A DNA stretch of 64,000 nucleotides from Sva-07 sp963716095 (GTDB taxonomy: Bacteria; Actinomycetota; Acidimicrobiia; Acidimicrobiales; Ilumatobacteraceae), in contig CAVQSV010000007.1 of the NCBI GenBank assembly GCA_963716095.1, positions 1 to 64,000 on the forward strand, written 5' to 3'. The number at the start of each line of letters is the position of its first letter. Within the stretch, counting starts at the first letter, position 1. Positions 47,435 to 56,299 of this stretch are shown here, in pieces. Below the pieces are notes generated by a model. It was not told the DNA's origin. It worked only from the letters and a program-made list of their open reading frames with translations, and searched no databases. A program made the translations under genes and the position numbers.

Positions 47435-48695
47435 ATGAAGGGATCGATGCGCCAACGGGGGTCGGCGTGGGAGCTCAGGGTCTACCTAGGCGCCGACCCG
47501 GTCACCGGCAAGCAGCGCTATGCCACGAAGACGGTCCGCGCGGGCAAGCGCGAGGCGCAGCGGCTGCTGAACGAGATGAAGGTCGAGGCCGAGCGTGGTC
47601 TGGCGACGAGGACGACGGCGACGGTGGGCGAGCTGCTCGACCGTTGGCTCGAGCTCGCCCGCGAGGACTTCTCGCCGAAGACGACGCGAGAGACGGCCGG
47701 GTACATCGAGCGCAACCTGCGGCCGGCGCTCGGCGACGTTCGGCTCAGCAAGCTCACGACGGCGTCGCTCGACCGGTACTACCGCTCACTGCTCGTCGAC
47801 GGCGGCCGCAACGGGCGACCGCTGGCACCGGGCTCGATCCGGCGTATCCACGGGATCCTCCGGCGGGCACTGGCGCAGGGCGTGCGGTGGGGCTGGCTCG
47901 GCGTGAACCCGGCCGCGGCGGCGTCACCGCCAAGGGTGCGGATGCCCGAGATTGCGCCGCCGACGCCCGCGCAGCTCGCGAAGCTTCAGAAAGGCGATCG
48001 ACGCGAGCGATCCGGAGTTCGGGGTCTTCGTCCGGCTTTCGGCCATGACGGGTGCACGTCGGAGCGAAGTGCTTGCGCTCCGCTGGACCGATGTCGACCT
48101 CGAGCGGGGCGTCGTGACGATCGGTCGCGGCCTCGTGCAGGGTCCGGACGGGCTCGTGGAGAAGGACACCAAGACCCATCAGACCAGACGGGTAGCTCTT
48201 GATGCACTGACTACGGCAGTGCTGACCGATCACCGATCGGCTGCCGTCGAGCGAGCCCAGCACTGCGGCGTCGCCCTCGCCGACGATGCGTTCGTGTTCG
48301 CGGGCGACGTCGCCGGCACGACGCCGTGGTACCCGGACTCGGCTTCGCGTCGGTTCCGGAAGGCGTGCGACGAGGTCGGGCTGAAGAGCGTCCGCCTCCA
48401 CGACCTCCGCCACTACGTCGCCACCCGATTGCTGAGCGCCGGCGTCGACGTACGGACCGTGGCCGGTCGTCTGGGACACCGGAACGCGGCGACAACGCTG
48501 AACGTCGACTCGCACTTCGTTCCAGAGGCCGACCAGGAGGCTGCGAAGATCCTGGGCCGTCTCGAGCACACCCGCCGAGCCCGGCGAGTAGCCGGTGGAC
48601 GAGCCTGCTGGTCACGCCGCCTCTTCCTCGGTCGTCGGAGAGTCGGCCGAGTCGCCGTCCAGCATCGCCAGCAGGCGGGACTTCGGCACCAGTAG
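47435..48695 (+). pseudogene. tyrosine integrase of element 2, frameshifted and lacking the catalytic Tyr
   Basis: Close relative of the element 1 integrase (MKGSMRQRGSAWELRVYLGADPVTGKQ). A frame change near 47990 separates the arm/core-binding half from the catalytic half. The latter keeps GARRSEVLALRW, HDLRH and GHRN, but the catalytic Tyr position reads NVDSHF (codon gac at 48507-48509, Tyr would be tac). The C-terminus runs over the end of the HTH gene, hinting at another indel. Even if the frameshift is a sequencing error, the Tyr change should abolish strand transfer. A ggagg site precedes ATG 47435. Confidence 0.85.
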
Positions 48696-48848
48696 ACGCC
48701 GCCCGAGCCGCACGGTCGGGATCTCGTCTCGCCTCACACGTTCGTACGCCGACGTCCGCGAGATTCCGAGCATGACCGCGGCCTGCGTGACCGTCACCGT
48801 CAGCCGCTCGATCGCCGACATGCCCGCTTCGTCCGGTTCGCGTTTCAT
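48612..48848 (-). CDS. small HTH excisionase-like protein of element 2
   Basis: A 78-residue DNA-binding protein with VTVTQAAVMLGISRTSAYER and LGRRLLVPKSRLLAML, the same HTH-plus-wing plan as 41726-41953 in element 1. It ends inside the apparent integrase reading frame on the other strand. Start at 48848 (MKREPDEAG) or 48821. It probably regulates excision or the element. Confidence 0.78.
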   Translation of the reverse strand: MKREPDEAGMSAIERLTVTVTQAAVMLGISRTSAYERVRRDEIPTVRLGRRLLVPKSRLLAMLDGDSADSPTTEEEAA

Positions 48849-49019
48849 GCATACGCATGACTCTCGATCGCCGAGTTTGTGACGCGCTCGCCCCAATCTC
48901 TCTGCCCACCATTTCCGCACGTGCGTCTATTCGACTCAGTGCTCTGTACATCTGCACCAATGGTGCGTCGCGCCGTCCGCGGGTAGTCGAAGACGCCCTG
49001 AGTGCGCTGCGAGTAGCCT

Positions 49020-49247
49020 GTGCACGTGGATCTGACGGAGCTGATCGAGACCCGCCCGGGAGTCCGGAGCGGCAAGCCGTGCTTCGTCGGGACGCGCATC
49101 GCCGTCTACGACGTCTTGGACTATCTGGCCTCGGGGATGACGGCCGATGAGATCGTCGCGGACTTTCCGGAGCTCACGGAGCGACATGTACGCGCCGCGA
49201 TCGAGTTTGCAGCGCTCCGTGAGCGTCGGCTCGCCACTCCGGCGTGA
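49020..49247 (+). CDS. DUF433 antitoxin
   Basis: A 75-residue DUF433 protein: TRPGVRSGKPCFVGTRIAVYDVLDYLASGMTADEI is the family signature (key parts GKPCFVGTRIAV and ADFPELT). These winged-helix proteins are usually paired with DUF5615 PIN-like toxins, as here. The start is GTG at 49020 or 49026. Its stop overlaps the next start (GTGA). Confidence 0.88.
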   Translation: MHVDLTELIETRPGVRSGKPCFVGTRIAVYDVLDYLASGMTADEIVADFPELTERHVRAAIEFAALRERRLATPA

Positions 49248-49576
49248 AGCTGCTGTTCGATCAGAACCTGTCACGGCGTCTCGTCGGAACGCTCTCGATC
49301 GACTACCCGGAGAGCAGCCACGTCACCGAGGTCGGACTCGACACGGCAACCGACGCTGAGATCTGGACGTATGCCGGAGAGCACGGATTCGTGATCGTGT
49401 CGAAGGACTCCGACTTCCGTCAGCTCGCGTTCCTGCACGGCCCGCCGCCGAAGGCGATCTGGGTGAGGCTCGGCAATGCCACGACGATCGAGATCTTCGA
49501 CGCTTTGCGGAACAACCACGACGAGATTGTTCGTTTCGGTGAGGATGCCGACGAGGCGCTCCTGGTGCTTCCTTGA
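49244..49576 (+). CDS. DUF5615 PIN-like toxin
   Basis: A 110-residue PIN-like protein, MKLLFDQNLSRRLVGTL, with SKDSDFRQLAF and the WVRLGNATT strand typical of DUF5615. It is predicted to be the toxin of a type II pair with the upstream DUF433 protein. The pair takes the place that the VapBC-like genes hold in element 1. Confidence 0.85.
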   Translation: MKLLFDQNLSRRLVGTLSIDYPESSHVTEVGLDTATDAEIWTYAGEHGFVIVSKDSDFRQLAFLHGPPPKAIWVRLGNATTIEIFDALRNNHDEIVRFGEDADEALLVLP

Positions 49577-49702
49577 GTGTCGATCGGGTGTCGATGGAAC
49601 AGTCGTCCCTCGGCAGTCGGGTATTCATCCGTGACGTGGTCCGTGACCCGCCGGGATCGAGTCGGGTAGTGATCCGTGACGTCACGGCGTCAGCGTCGTG
49701 GC

Positions 49703-50104
49703 ATGGACGACCTACAGCGGCGACCGGGCAGGCCGAGGAAGTGGTCGTCCGACGCTGAGCGGATGCGCGCCTATCGCGCCCGTGAACGCGAGCGAACGGC
49801 CCGACTCGTTGACCCCGCCAATGCACCCGAGGCGCTCATCGAGAGTGGGAAGCTTCGTGAGCGCATCGCCCAGCTCGAGAACGAGCGCGACCGCCTCTGG
49901 GCTCAGATCGTCCGACTGCAGGGTGAGCTCCGAGCTTCGGCAACTGCGATCTCCGCAACATCGAGCTCGCCGCCACCGTCGGCGACGGACCATCGAATGC
50001 CCGAGACCCGGATCGATGGCGAGCCGAGTGGTCTTGGCGTCCCGCGTGCAGAGCGACGTCGTCGGGAGCGCGAGGCGGCGCGTCGAGAACGCCGACGGAC
50101 GTAG
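49703..50104 (+). CDS. GRPRK-motif coiled-coil protein of element 2
   Basis: A 133-residue basic protein, related in plan to 42093-42551: RRPGRPRKWSSDAERMRAYR, then a short coiled coil (LRERIAQLENERDRLWAQIV) and an Arg-rich tail (AERRRREREAARRERRR). It is coded on the plus strand, opposite to its element 1 relative. It is not a known family to me. The shared GRPRKW-SDA-R-RA-RARER string marks a backbone protein of this element type. Confidence 0.68.
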   Translation: MDDLQRRPGRPRKWSSDAERMRAYRARERERTARLVDPANAPEALIESGKLRERIAQLENERDRLWAQIVRLQGELRASATAISATSSSPPPSATDHRMPETRIDGEPSGLGVPRAERRRREREAARRERRRT

Positions 50105-50385
50105 CGCCTCGAAGTGAACGCGGACGAGCGCCCCGGCGGACGGGATCCCCCGTTCTCTGGACAACGGTGCCAGCGACCTGGAGTCGGAAAATCCAACGAG
50201 TCAGGCGGTCCCTGCGTCGGCGGGACACGGATGCCTCACCGGGCCTGCACCCCCGGGATTATGCGGTGTGCGGCTTGGGCCGGAGTCGGTCACCGTCGGG
50301 GGTGCCGTCACGGTGATTACGCGTGCCGATACCGAGCGGTCTCGCCGTCGAGATCCACGCTTGCGTCGCTCCTTCGACGAGGTGG
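50105..50385. other. gap with repeat motifs
   Basis: No gene. It contains gggattatgcggtg (50256-50269), shared with element 1, running into gtgtgcggcttgggccg (50266-50282), which recurs at 50877-50893. Confidence 0.4.
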
Positions 50386-50893
50386 TCAACCGATCTCGAT
50401 CCGCACGACACGACCACCGCTGAACTCCACGGTCGCACGATCGTTCCGGAGATCGTCCGTCACGCCGGCGTTGGGATCATCGAGGTCGTACAAACGAACC
50501 GCCCATCCTGCCGCTTCGAGTTCTCGGTCGCATCATCGACCGTCGCCCCGACCAGTAGTTCGTTGAGTTCGAGCTGACCTGCCGGTTCACCCTCGACTGG
50601 GAAGCTGACAGACGGCCCCGGGACGGTTTGCGGGAGGATGAGTCGCTCGGGGTCATCGTCAGACGAACACGCCACCAGCGTGCTGCAGCACAGCGACACG
50701 ACGGCTGCGCGACTCCATCCCGCTCGGGTACGCGTCATGGATCCAGGTTCTCACACCATCGAAGTCGTTGGATCGTGCGCGACCCGACCGGCCGCCACGG
50801 ATGTATGCGCCCCGAACTGCCGATCTGCGCTCCCCGCCTTCTCGTCCCGCCTCTCGTGCGGCGACGTGACTATTCAGTGTGCGGCTTGGGCCG
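50266..50893. repeat. 17-bp direct repeat pair flanking the small lipoprotein gene
   Basis: gtgtgcggcttgggccg occurs at 50266-50282 and 50877-50893, 611 bp apart. Upstream of each copy the sequence is similar (attatgcg, actattca). The unit between them holds exactly one gene, as in a cassette or small insertion. No transposase or integron integrase was found. Confidence 0.55.
50386..50738 (-). CDS. small lipoprotein with I78-inhibitor-like domain (one frameshift)
   Basis: The signal peptide ends in the lipobox STLVAC. After a frame change near 50535 the mature part reads ELEAAGWAVRLYDLDDPNAG and VTDDLRNDRATVEF, which follows the pattern of the I78/potato-inhibitor-I-like fold (LVG..., AAGW.VR, T.D.R.DR...V.V). 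The size of about 117 residues suits a single domain. Inhibitor activity is not established; many bacterial members are uncharacterised. It lies between two copies of a 17-bp repeat. Confidence 0.6.
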
Positions 50894-51102
50894 TACCCGA
50901 GTGGCCGGCCGTTGGTGGATGTCGGGTTACGGCGCTCGCATTATGAGCGGCGCCACCGGAACGACCGGTGCGCGCGTTGCCGGAAATTTTCGCTCCCCGA
51001 CCGCCGCGGCTACGGCGCCGATATGCGCTGCCTGGCGCCCTCGAGGCTGGTTGAGGTGATCCTCAGTGCACAGAGCGCGTCGCAACCGGCAAGACTCCGT
51101 TG
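50739..51102. other. gap with repeat copy and imperfect hairpin
   Basis: Holds the second repeat copy and, at about 50932-50956, an imperfect hairpin ggcgctcgcattatgagcgg. No gene was recognised. Confidence 0.35.
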
Positions 51103-52128
51103 ATGTCGACGCGCCCAGACCGCACCGTTTCCGATCTCGAACGGTCCGTGCGGGCGATCGCAACTGAGGAGGCGCTGTCGGGTGTCGTCCGTCTCGACCT
51201 CGACGGCGAGATCGCCGCCGAGGTGGCGTTCGGACACTCGCACCGCAGCCTCGGCATCGAGATGACGACCAACGCGCAACTGTCGATCGCCAGCGGCAAC
51301 AAGGCATTCACCGCGTTGGTGGTGATGAGCCTCGTCGAACAGGGCGATCTCGCCCTCGACTCGCGTGTGCGCTCGATCCTCGGTGATGACCTGCCGCTCG
51401 TCGATGATCGCGTGACCGTCGGGCACCTCCTGGCACACCGGTCCGGCATCGGCGACTACCTCGACGAGGATGCAGTCGAGGATCCGAATGCCTACCTCAT
51501 GCCCGTCGCCGTCCATGAGCTGGTCACCACCGACGACTACATCCCCATCCTGGACGGGCATCCGGCCAACTTCGCGCCGGGTGAGCGGTTCGCATACTGC
51601 AACAGCGGCTACGTGATCCTCGCCCTGATCACCGAACGCGTCTCCGAACGGTCCTACCACGACCTCGTCGACGAACGAGTCTGCAAACCCGCCGGCATGA
51701 CCGACACTGCGTTCCTTCGCTCCGACTCGCTACCTGGCCGAGCAGCCCTCGGCTATCTCGACGACAACGGATTGACGACCAACATCTTCCACCTCCCAGT
51801 CTGCGGCAGCGGCGACGGCGGCATCTACACAACCGCTGCCGACATCCACGCCTTCTGGGAAGCGCTCATGGAAGGACGTATCGTCTCCCAGGAAACGGTG
51901 ACCGAGATGACACACCCACGCGGCGACGCCAGAGACGGGCTGCGCTACGGACTCGGGTTCTGGCTCAGGCCGGACGACGCAGTGTCCATCCACGGATTCG
52001 ACACCGGTGTCGGGTTCGTTTCCGTCCACGATCCGAGCCGGCAACTGACCTTGAGCGTGATGTCCAACAAGAGTCGGGGCGCATGGCCGTGCAGTCAGCG
52101 CGTCTTGCAGATGGTGACCGGCGATTGA
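51103..52128 (+). CDS. class C beta-lactamase-like serine hydrolase
   Basis: A 341-residue serine hydrolase. The nucleophile motif is SGNK in LSIASGNKAFTALVV, the YxN motif is YCNSGYVI, and HGFDTGVG takes the place of KTG, as in esterases and D-aminopeptidases of this superfamily. There is no signal peptide, so it is probably cytoplasmic and not an antibiotic resistance enzyme. ATG at 51103 was chosen over TTG 51100. A fragment of a second such enzyme lies at 54488-54736. Confidence 0.85.
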   Translation: MSTRPDRTVSDLERSVRAIATEEALSGVVRLDLDGEIAAEVAFGHSHRSLGIEMTTNAQLSIASGNKAFTALVVMSLVEQGDLALDSRVRSILGDDLPLVDDRVTVGHLLAHRSGIGDYLDEDAVEDPNAYLMPVAVHELVTTDDYIPILDGHPANFAPGERFAYCNSGYVILALITERVSERSYHDLVDERVCKPAGMTDTAFLRSDSLPGRAALGYLDDNGLTTNIFHLPVCGSGDGGIYTTAADIHAFWEALMEGRIVSQETVTEMTHPRGDARDGLRYGLGFWLRPDDAVSIHGFDTGVGFVSVHDPSRQLTLSVMSNKSRGAWPCSQRVLQMVTGD

Positions 52129-52395
52129 CGGCTCTCAGCTCCGAGCTCCATGGCCCGTCGCATGTCGCCCCGCTGGGTGCGAATGCCTACTCACTCGCCG
52201 AGGCGATCTCCACCGGCGCTTCTTCGCAGCTTGCAGATCACCAACAGCGATGCCCTTGCGCACGGTCCGTGTCAGCTGTCCTGGGGTTGAGATGCGGCAA
52301 CTCTCGGCGACGGTCACCCTCGCTCCGGCGAACCCGTTATGAAGAGGCCGTTGTTGCGCCGAGCCGGTCGTCGATGACGCTCAGCCGTGACCAGG

Positions 52396-53820
52396 TCAAC
52401 CCCCGATCACGATCGAGTCGAGGATCTCGGCGGCGAGCGCCAGGGTTGGCTCCATTCCGGCCGGTTCGAACCATTCTGCAGTGATCACTGCGAGCCCATC
52501 GGGTGTCTCCATGATCCACAGCGTGCCCTCGGGCGGAGCGCTCCAGCGGAAGTCGGGTAGCGCTGACCGCTGAAGCGTTGGCGGTGTGTTGGGACCGGGC
52601 GCGACCGAGCTGGAGATGTCCACCTCGGTCGCCTCGTAGCCGCTGACCTTGCGTGTTCCGACGGCCGTGGTCGTGATGTCCGGGTTGCGTTCGAACGCAC
52701 CCACGACATCATCGACCGTGTCGAGCGGCGCGCCGTCAAATGCCTGATCTGGGAACAAGATGACGGCCGCGCCAGGGCCGCTCAGCTCAACAGCGGAAAG
52801 GAACTCGTCCTGGTAGATGTAGTGCGGTTCCGACACTTCGAACGTCACGCCAGGTCCGACCGGCAGGGTCACGGTCCCGGCCGGGACGTCGGTCGGAAAG
52901 CCCAACTCCCACAGGTTGCCGTCACTCGGGATCGGGTTGGGGCCGACCGACTCGAACGTCACGGTGTCCAGCACCGCGTGGGCGCGCTCCGTGAACTCGG
53001 GGTCGGAGCCGTTGCCGATGTTGATCGCGATCGGCGCCTCGTCGCCCCCGTCGATCCACCAGACGCGGTACCTCGTTGGCGGATCGAAGAACATGCCGTT
53101 CAACTCGCGGTTGGTGGCGAAGCCGACGCAGAATTTCTCGCCGCACTCGACCTCGTCGGTGACCGCGACGTCGAACTGAACGGCATCCAACCCCCCGACC
53201 GTGGTGTGGACCGGTTCGCCGTCCACGACGCCGGGGATGAGCGCGTCGATCCAGCCGTTGATGTCGCCGAGCGGCCAGTCGCCGGCCTGCTCCTCGACCG
53301 GAGCTCCCGGCTTATCCGGGTCCGCGAGGTTGCTCGGGCGGATCATCACGATGTCGCGGTCGCCCGGGCCACCCGACTCCGGATCAGTGATCACGAGACG
53401 GCCGAACGAGTTCGGTTTGACCGACCAGCCGGCCGGAATGTCGATCAGGAACGGCGCGCCCAGCGTCTCGACGCGATACCGGCCAGCAGGCACGGGCTGG
53501 AACTCGAAGTCGAGCAGCGCCACGTCGTCCAGCGGCGCGCTGACCGCAGGTTCGTCGACTTCCGGCTCGGTGGTCGCAAGGGGCGCGGTCGTCGGCGTGG
53601 CAGTGCTGGGGGTGGTTTCGGGCGGCTCCGTCGCCGCTGGTCCGTCGCTCGAATCGGCGACGGCCGTCGCCGACGTCGCTGTCGTGGTGCTCTCTGACGT
53701 CGTGTCGCCACTGTCGGCACTGCACGCCGTGGCGGCCAGGAGGCACACCGCAGCGATCGCTCCGCCTGCTCGTCGGCCGCGATGGCTGTCGGGCCTGAGG
53801 TGCAAGGTCCGTGATCTCAT
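52396..53820 (-). CDS. lipoprotein of module A, unknown mature domain
   Basis: A 474-residue lipoprotein. The leader MRSRTLHLRPDSHRGRRAGG, the hydrophobic core and the lipobox LAATAC are nearly the same as in the cupredoxin lipoprotein of module B. A Thr/Ser/Pro/Glu-rich linker (about residues 35-85) follows. The mature part has two similar beta-rich halves with GRYRVETLGAPFLIDIPAGW and PVGPGVTFEVSEPHYIYQDE, each ending in an Asp/Ile-rich helix; I do not recognise the fold. Its ATG overlaps the methyltransferase fragment stop (ATGA), so the pair was once coupled. Confidence 0.7.
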   Translation of the reverse strand: MRSRTLHLRPDSHRGRRAGGAIAAVCLLAATACSADSGDTTSESTTTATSATAVADSSDGPAATEPPETTPSTATPTTAPLATTEPEVDEPAVSAPLDDVALLDFEFQPVPAGRYRVETLGAPFLIDIPAGWSVKPNSFGRLVITDPESGGPGDRDIVMIRPSNLADPDKPGAPVEEQAGDWPLGDINGWIDALIPGVVDGEPVHTTVGGLDAVQFDVAVTDEVECGEKFCVGFATNRELNGMFFDPPTRYRVWWIDGGDEAPIAINIGNGSDPEFTERAHAVLDTVTFESVGPNPIPSDGNLWELGFPTDVPAGTVTLPVGPGVTFEVSEPHYIYQDEFLSAVELSGPGAAVILFPDQAFDGAPLDTVDDVVGAFERNPDITTTAVGTRKVSGYEATEVDISSSVAPGPNTPPTLQRSALPDFRWSAPPEGTLWIMETPDGLAVITAEWFEPAGMEPTLALAAEILDSIVIGG

Positions 53821-54186
53821 GCGGTGGCGATCAGGTGACGGAAGGCGTTGCGAGGTGCCGTCGGGCTGGACGCTGCACTCCAGCGAGGCGCGGATCGCAT
53901 CGGCGGTCGCCTTGCGTCCGCTGTGCTCGATCGCGCGGCGGGCCGGCCCGGCGGAGAGGTGAGCGCGGACGGCGTCGTCGATCCCAGCGACCTCGGCGCC
54001 GCGTCCTGCCGCGATCTGCAGCGCCAGCCCGGTCCCGCAGCCGGCGTCCAGCAGCCTCGTGTCGCCCCCAATGCCGAGCTCATCGAGCACCTGTTCGAGG
54101 AGCGGGCGAGTGATCGGCTCGAGTGTCTCGGACCACAACCGGGCCTCGGCGCCCCACAGTGCACCTTGAAGGCTTGGTGAACCCAT
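53817..54186 (-). pseudogene. internally deleted SAM methyltransferase, module A
   Basis: The 5' part codes GALWGAEARLWSETLEPITR and motif I LLDAGCGTGLALQIAAGRG, and the 3' part DAVRAHLSAGPARRAIEHSG. The intact relative at 55516-56299 has about 135 more residues between these parts, so the middle of the fold has been lost in frame (GID joined to DAVRAHLS). A further frame change near the end restores IATA before the stop. It cannot be an active methyltransferase. Confidence 0.75.
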
Positions 54187-54487
54187 TTGTTGCTCCTCGT
54201 TCCTCATCCACTCAGCATCGATTCGCGGAGTGGTGACTCTCACCATGCGCACACGGGCCTTGCCCCCGGCTTGCCGGGTCCGGAACTGCGGGCAAGGCGA
54301 GGTGCCCGGTGTGGCAATGGCGAGGCCCTTACCAGCCAGTGAGTCGACGTTCTTCTGGGCATCGTCGAGGTTCGCGGACGCGGTCGCATCCCTGGGTTGA
54401 CCTTCGCCTCGTCGGGCACGGCATTGGCGGCCGCGTTGCGTGATAGCCGAGTGACGGCCCGCCTTGGGTTCGTCGGCTCGGATCGGA
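54187..54487. other. gap without a recognised gene
   Basis: About 300 bp between the module A methyltransferase start and the hydrolase fragment. One frame reads LDDAQKNVDSLAGKGLAIAT, which may be debris of an older gene, but I cannot assign it. Confidence 0.3.
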
Positions 54488-54736
54488 CTATTCGCTCTCC
54501 TGGTTGTTGGCCCATGCAACCAAGTCCCAGAAGATGTTCATCCGATCCCCTTCGGTGAAGAACATTGCGACGGTCCTTTGTTTGCCGGGATCGTAGAACG
54601 CCATGGTGCCGTAGGAGCCCCCGTCGCCTCCGAATCCGTAGAGGTCTTCATCTGGGAACGCGTCGTTTGAAATTTGGCCGATGCCGAGTCCGTATCCATC
54701 TCCGAAGAGCTCACCATCCGAATCCTTGGGATGCAC
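54488..54736 (-). pseudogene. C-terminal fragment of a beta-lactamase-type serine hydrolase
   Basis: The 82 residues GYGLGIGQI to GSYGTMAFYDPGKQRTVAMF are the last strands of a class C type hydrolase, including the GGDGG turn that replaces KTG. The catalytic Ser and Tyr parts are missing upstream. It is a relic or a gene cut by rearrangement between modules A and B. Confidence 0.6.
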
Positions 54737-54836
54737 AGGTCAGCTCCTCGACCCACGGACGACGAACCCACGAACTGAAGCTCGCGTCAGGTCATCCTCT
54801 CGGCCGGAAAATGTCTTCTACACCGGTGCCTGGTGG

Positions 54837-55519
54837 TCAGGTCACGGTGAGGGTGTTGACCATTCCATCCGCGAAGTGGCCGGAGAAGCCGATCGTGACG
54901 ATGTTGCAGAAGAGGATGTAGCTCCCGGCCTCGAGATCGAACAACGCCGACTCTTCCGTACCGGGACCAACCAAGGCGATCTCGCCGATGAAGTCGCCCT
55001 CGGGCAGATCACCCTCGATCACCGCGCCGTCTTCGTCGACCGGAAGTAGCGCTGGGTCGTCACCCTTCACGATCACCAACTCGTGGACGTCACCACCCTG
55101 GTTCTTGGCCACGAACTCCAGGCTGCCAGCGTCGACCGAAATCGGATCGGGTTCCACGGCAAACTGACCTGGAGTGCCGGCGGGGCCGAACGGATCGGAC
55201 AGCACGACGCTGACCGATGCGCCGCCATCGTCCGACGACGCGGTGACCGCAGGTGCTTCAGTCTCCGTCTCTGCCGTTGCCGAGGAAACTGTTGTCGGCG
55301 CGTCGGTGCTCGGGGCGGTCTCGGGCGGCTCCGTCGTCGTTGGTTCGTCGACCAACTCCTCGGCGGCCGTCGCCGGGGCGGCTGTCGACGCGCTCTCCGA
55401 CGTCGTCTCGTCACCGTCGCTACTGCACGCCGTGGCGGCCAGGAGGCAGACCAAGACGATCGCTCCACCCGCTCGTGCTGCTTGCCGTCGGGCGTGAGGT
55501 GCAAGGTTCGCGATCTCAT
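54837..55519 (-). CDS. cupredoxin (blue-copper-like) lipoprotein of module B, one frameshift
   Basis: Leader MRSRTLHLTPDGKQHER and lipobox LAATAC match module A; one frame change near 55455 splits the leader from the hydrophobic core. After a Thr/Glu-rich linker comes a cupredoxin-like domain of about 130 residues: ligand candidates are His in GDVHELVI, Cys in SYILFCNIV, and His and Met in SGHFADGM, in the order His-Cys-His-Met of type I copper sites. It probably carries electrons or copper at the cell surface. The ATG overlaps the methyltransferase stop (ATGA). Confidence 0.72.
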
Positions 55520-56299
55520 GCGGTGGCGATCAGATAGCGGAAGGAGTTGCGATGCACGGAACTGCCGTCGGGCTGGATGCTGGACTCCAGTGAGGCTCGG
55601 ATCGCATCGGCAGTCGCCTCGCGTCCGCTGTGCTCGATCACGCGGCGGGCCGGCCCGGCGGAGAGGTGAGCGCGGACGGCGTCGTCGAGGCTGGCGAACA
55701 CGAAGTCCACCGCAACCTCGTCAGCACGTTGGGGTTCCAGGCCGGCCTGCTCGACGAGGGCCTCGAGGTTGCCGGGCGCGCTGAGAGCGAAGGGTCCACC
55801 GGCGCCCGGTGGCGGTAGTGGCAGGAGGCTGCCGATCGCAGCGAGCACGACACGAGACTCACAGCGCTCGGCCTCGGCCCACGTCGCCAGCGCGACCGGG
55901 GCACCTGCGGCGGCGACGCGGCGTAGCTCACGCAGCGCGGCGACCGGGTCGGCCGCGTACTGAACCGAGTTGAACCCGGTGACCGCATCGAACCGGTCGT
56001 CGTCCCAGGGCAACTCGTCCAGGTCGCCCTCGTGGAGATCGGCATCCGGATTCCGTTCTCGGGCAATCGCCAGCATGCCCGCTGAGGCGTCGATCCCAGC
56101 GACCTCGGCGCCGCGTCCTGCCAGCGATCTGCAGCGCCAGCCCGGACCCGCAGCCGGCGTCGAGCAGCCTGGTGGCGCCCCCGGTGCCGAGCTCGTCGTG
56201 CACCTGCTCGAAAAGCGGGCGCGTGATCGGCTCGAGCGTCTCGGACCACAACCGAGCCTCGACGCCCCACAGTGCGCCCTGAACTTGTGATGAACCCAT
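55516..56299 (-). CDS. SAM-dependent methyltransferase of module B, one frameshift
   Basis: Class I methyltransferase of about 260 residues. N-terminal GALWGVEARLWSETLEPITR, motif I LLDAGCGSGLALQIA, then after a frame change near 56130 GIDASAGMLAIARERNPDAD, LPWDDDRFDAVTGFNSVQYA and the C-terminal DAVRAHLSAGPARRVIEHSG. This is the UbiE-like arrangement; the substrate is unknown. It is translationally coupled to the cupredoxin lipoprotein. The module A copy lacks its centre. Confidence 0.75.

Larger units (their letters stand above)
47291..50104. mobile_element. integrative element 2, backbone (right end unresolved)
   Basis: Starts at the second attachment repeat and repeats the plan of element 1: integrase, small HTH protein on the opposite strand, toxin-antitoxin pair and GRPRK protein. 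No third copy of the repeat was seen to the right as far as 56.4 kb, so the true end is unknown; the end given is that of the last backbone-like gene. Confidence 0.7.

Noticed and set aside
50230..50960. Integron attC sites at the 17-bp repeats
   Set aside because: No GTTRRRY/RYYYAAC core pairs and no integron integrase were found.
51103..52128. Antibiotic-resistance beta-lactamase
   Set aside because: No signal peptide and an HxG-type third motif point to a general serine hydrolase.
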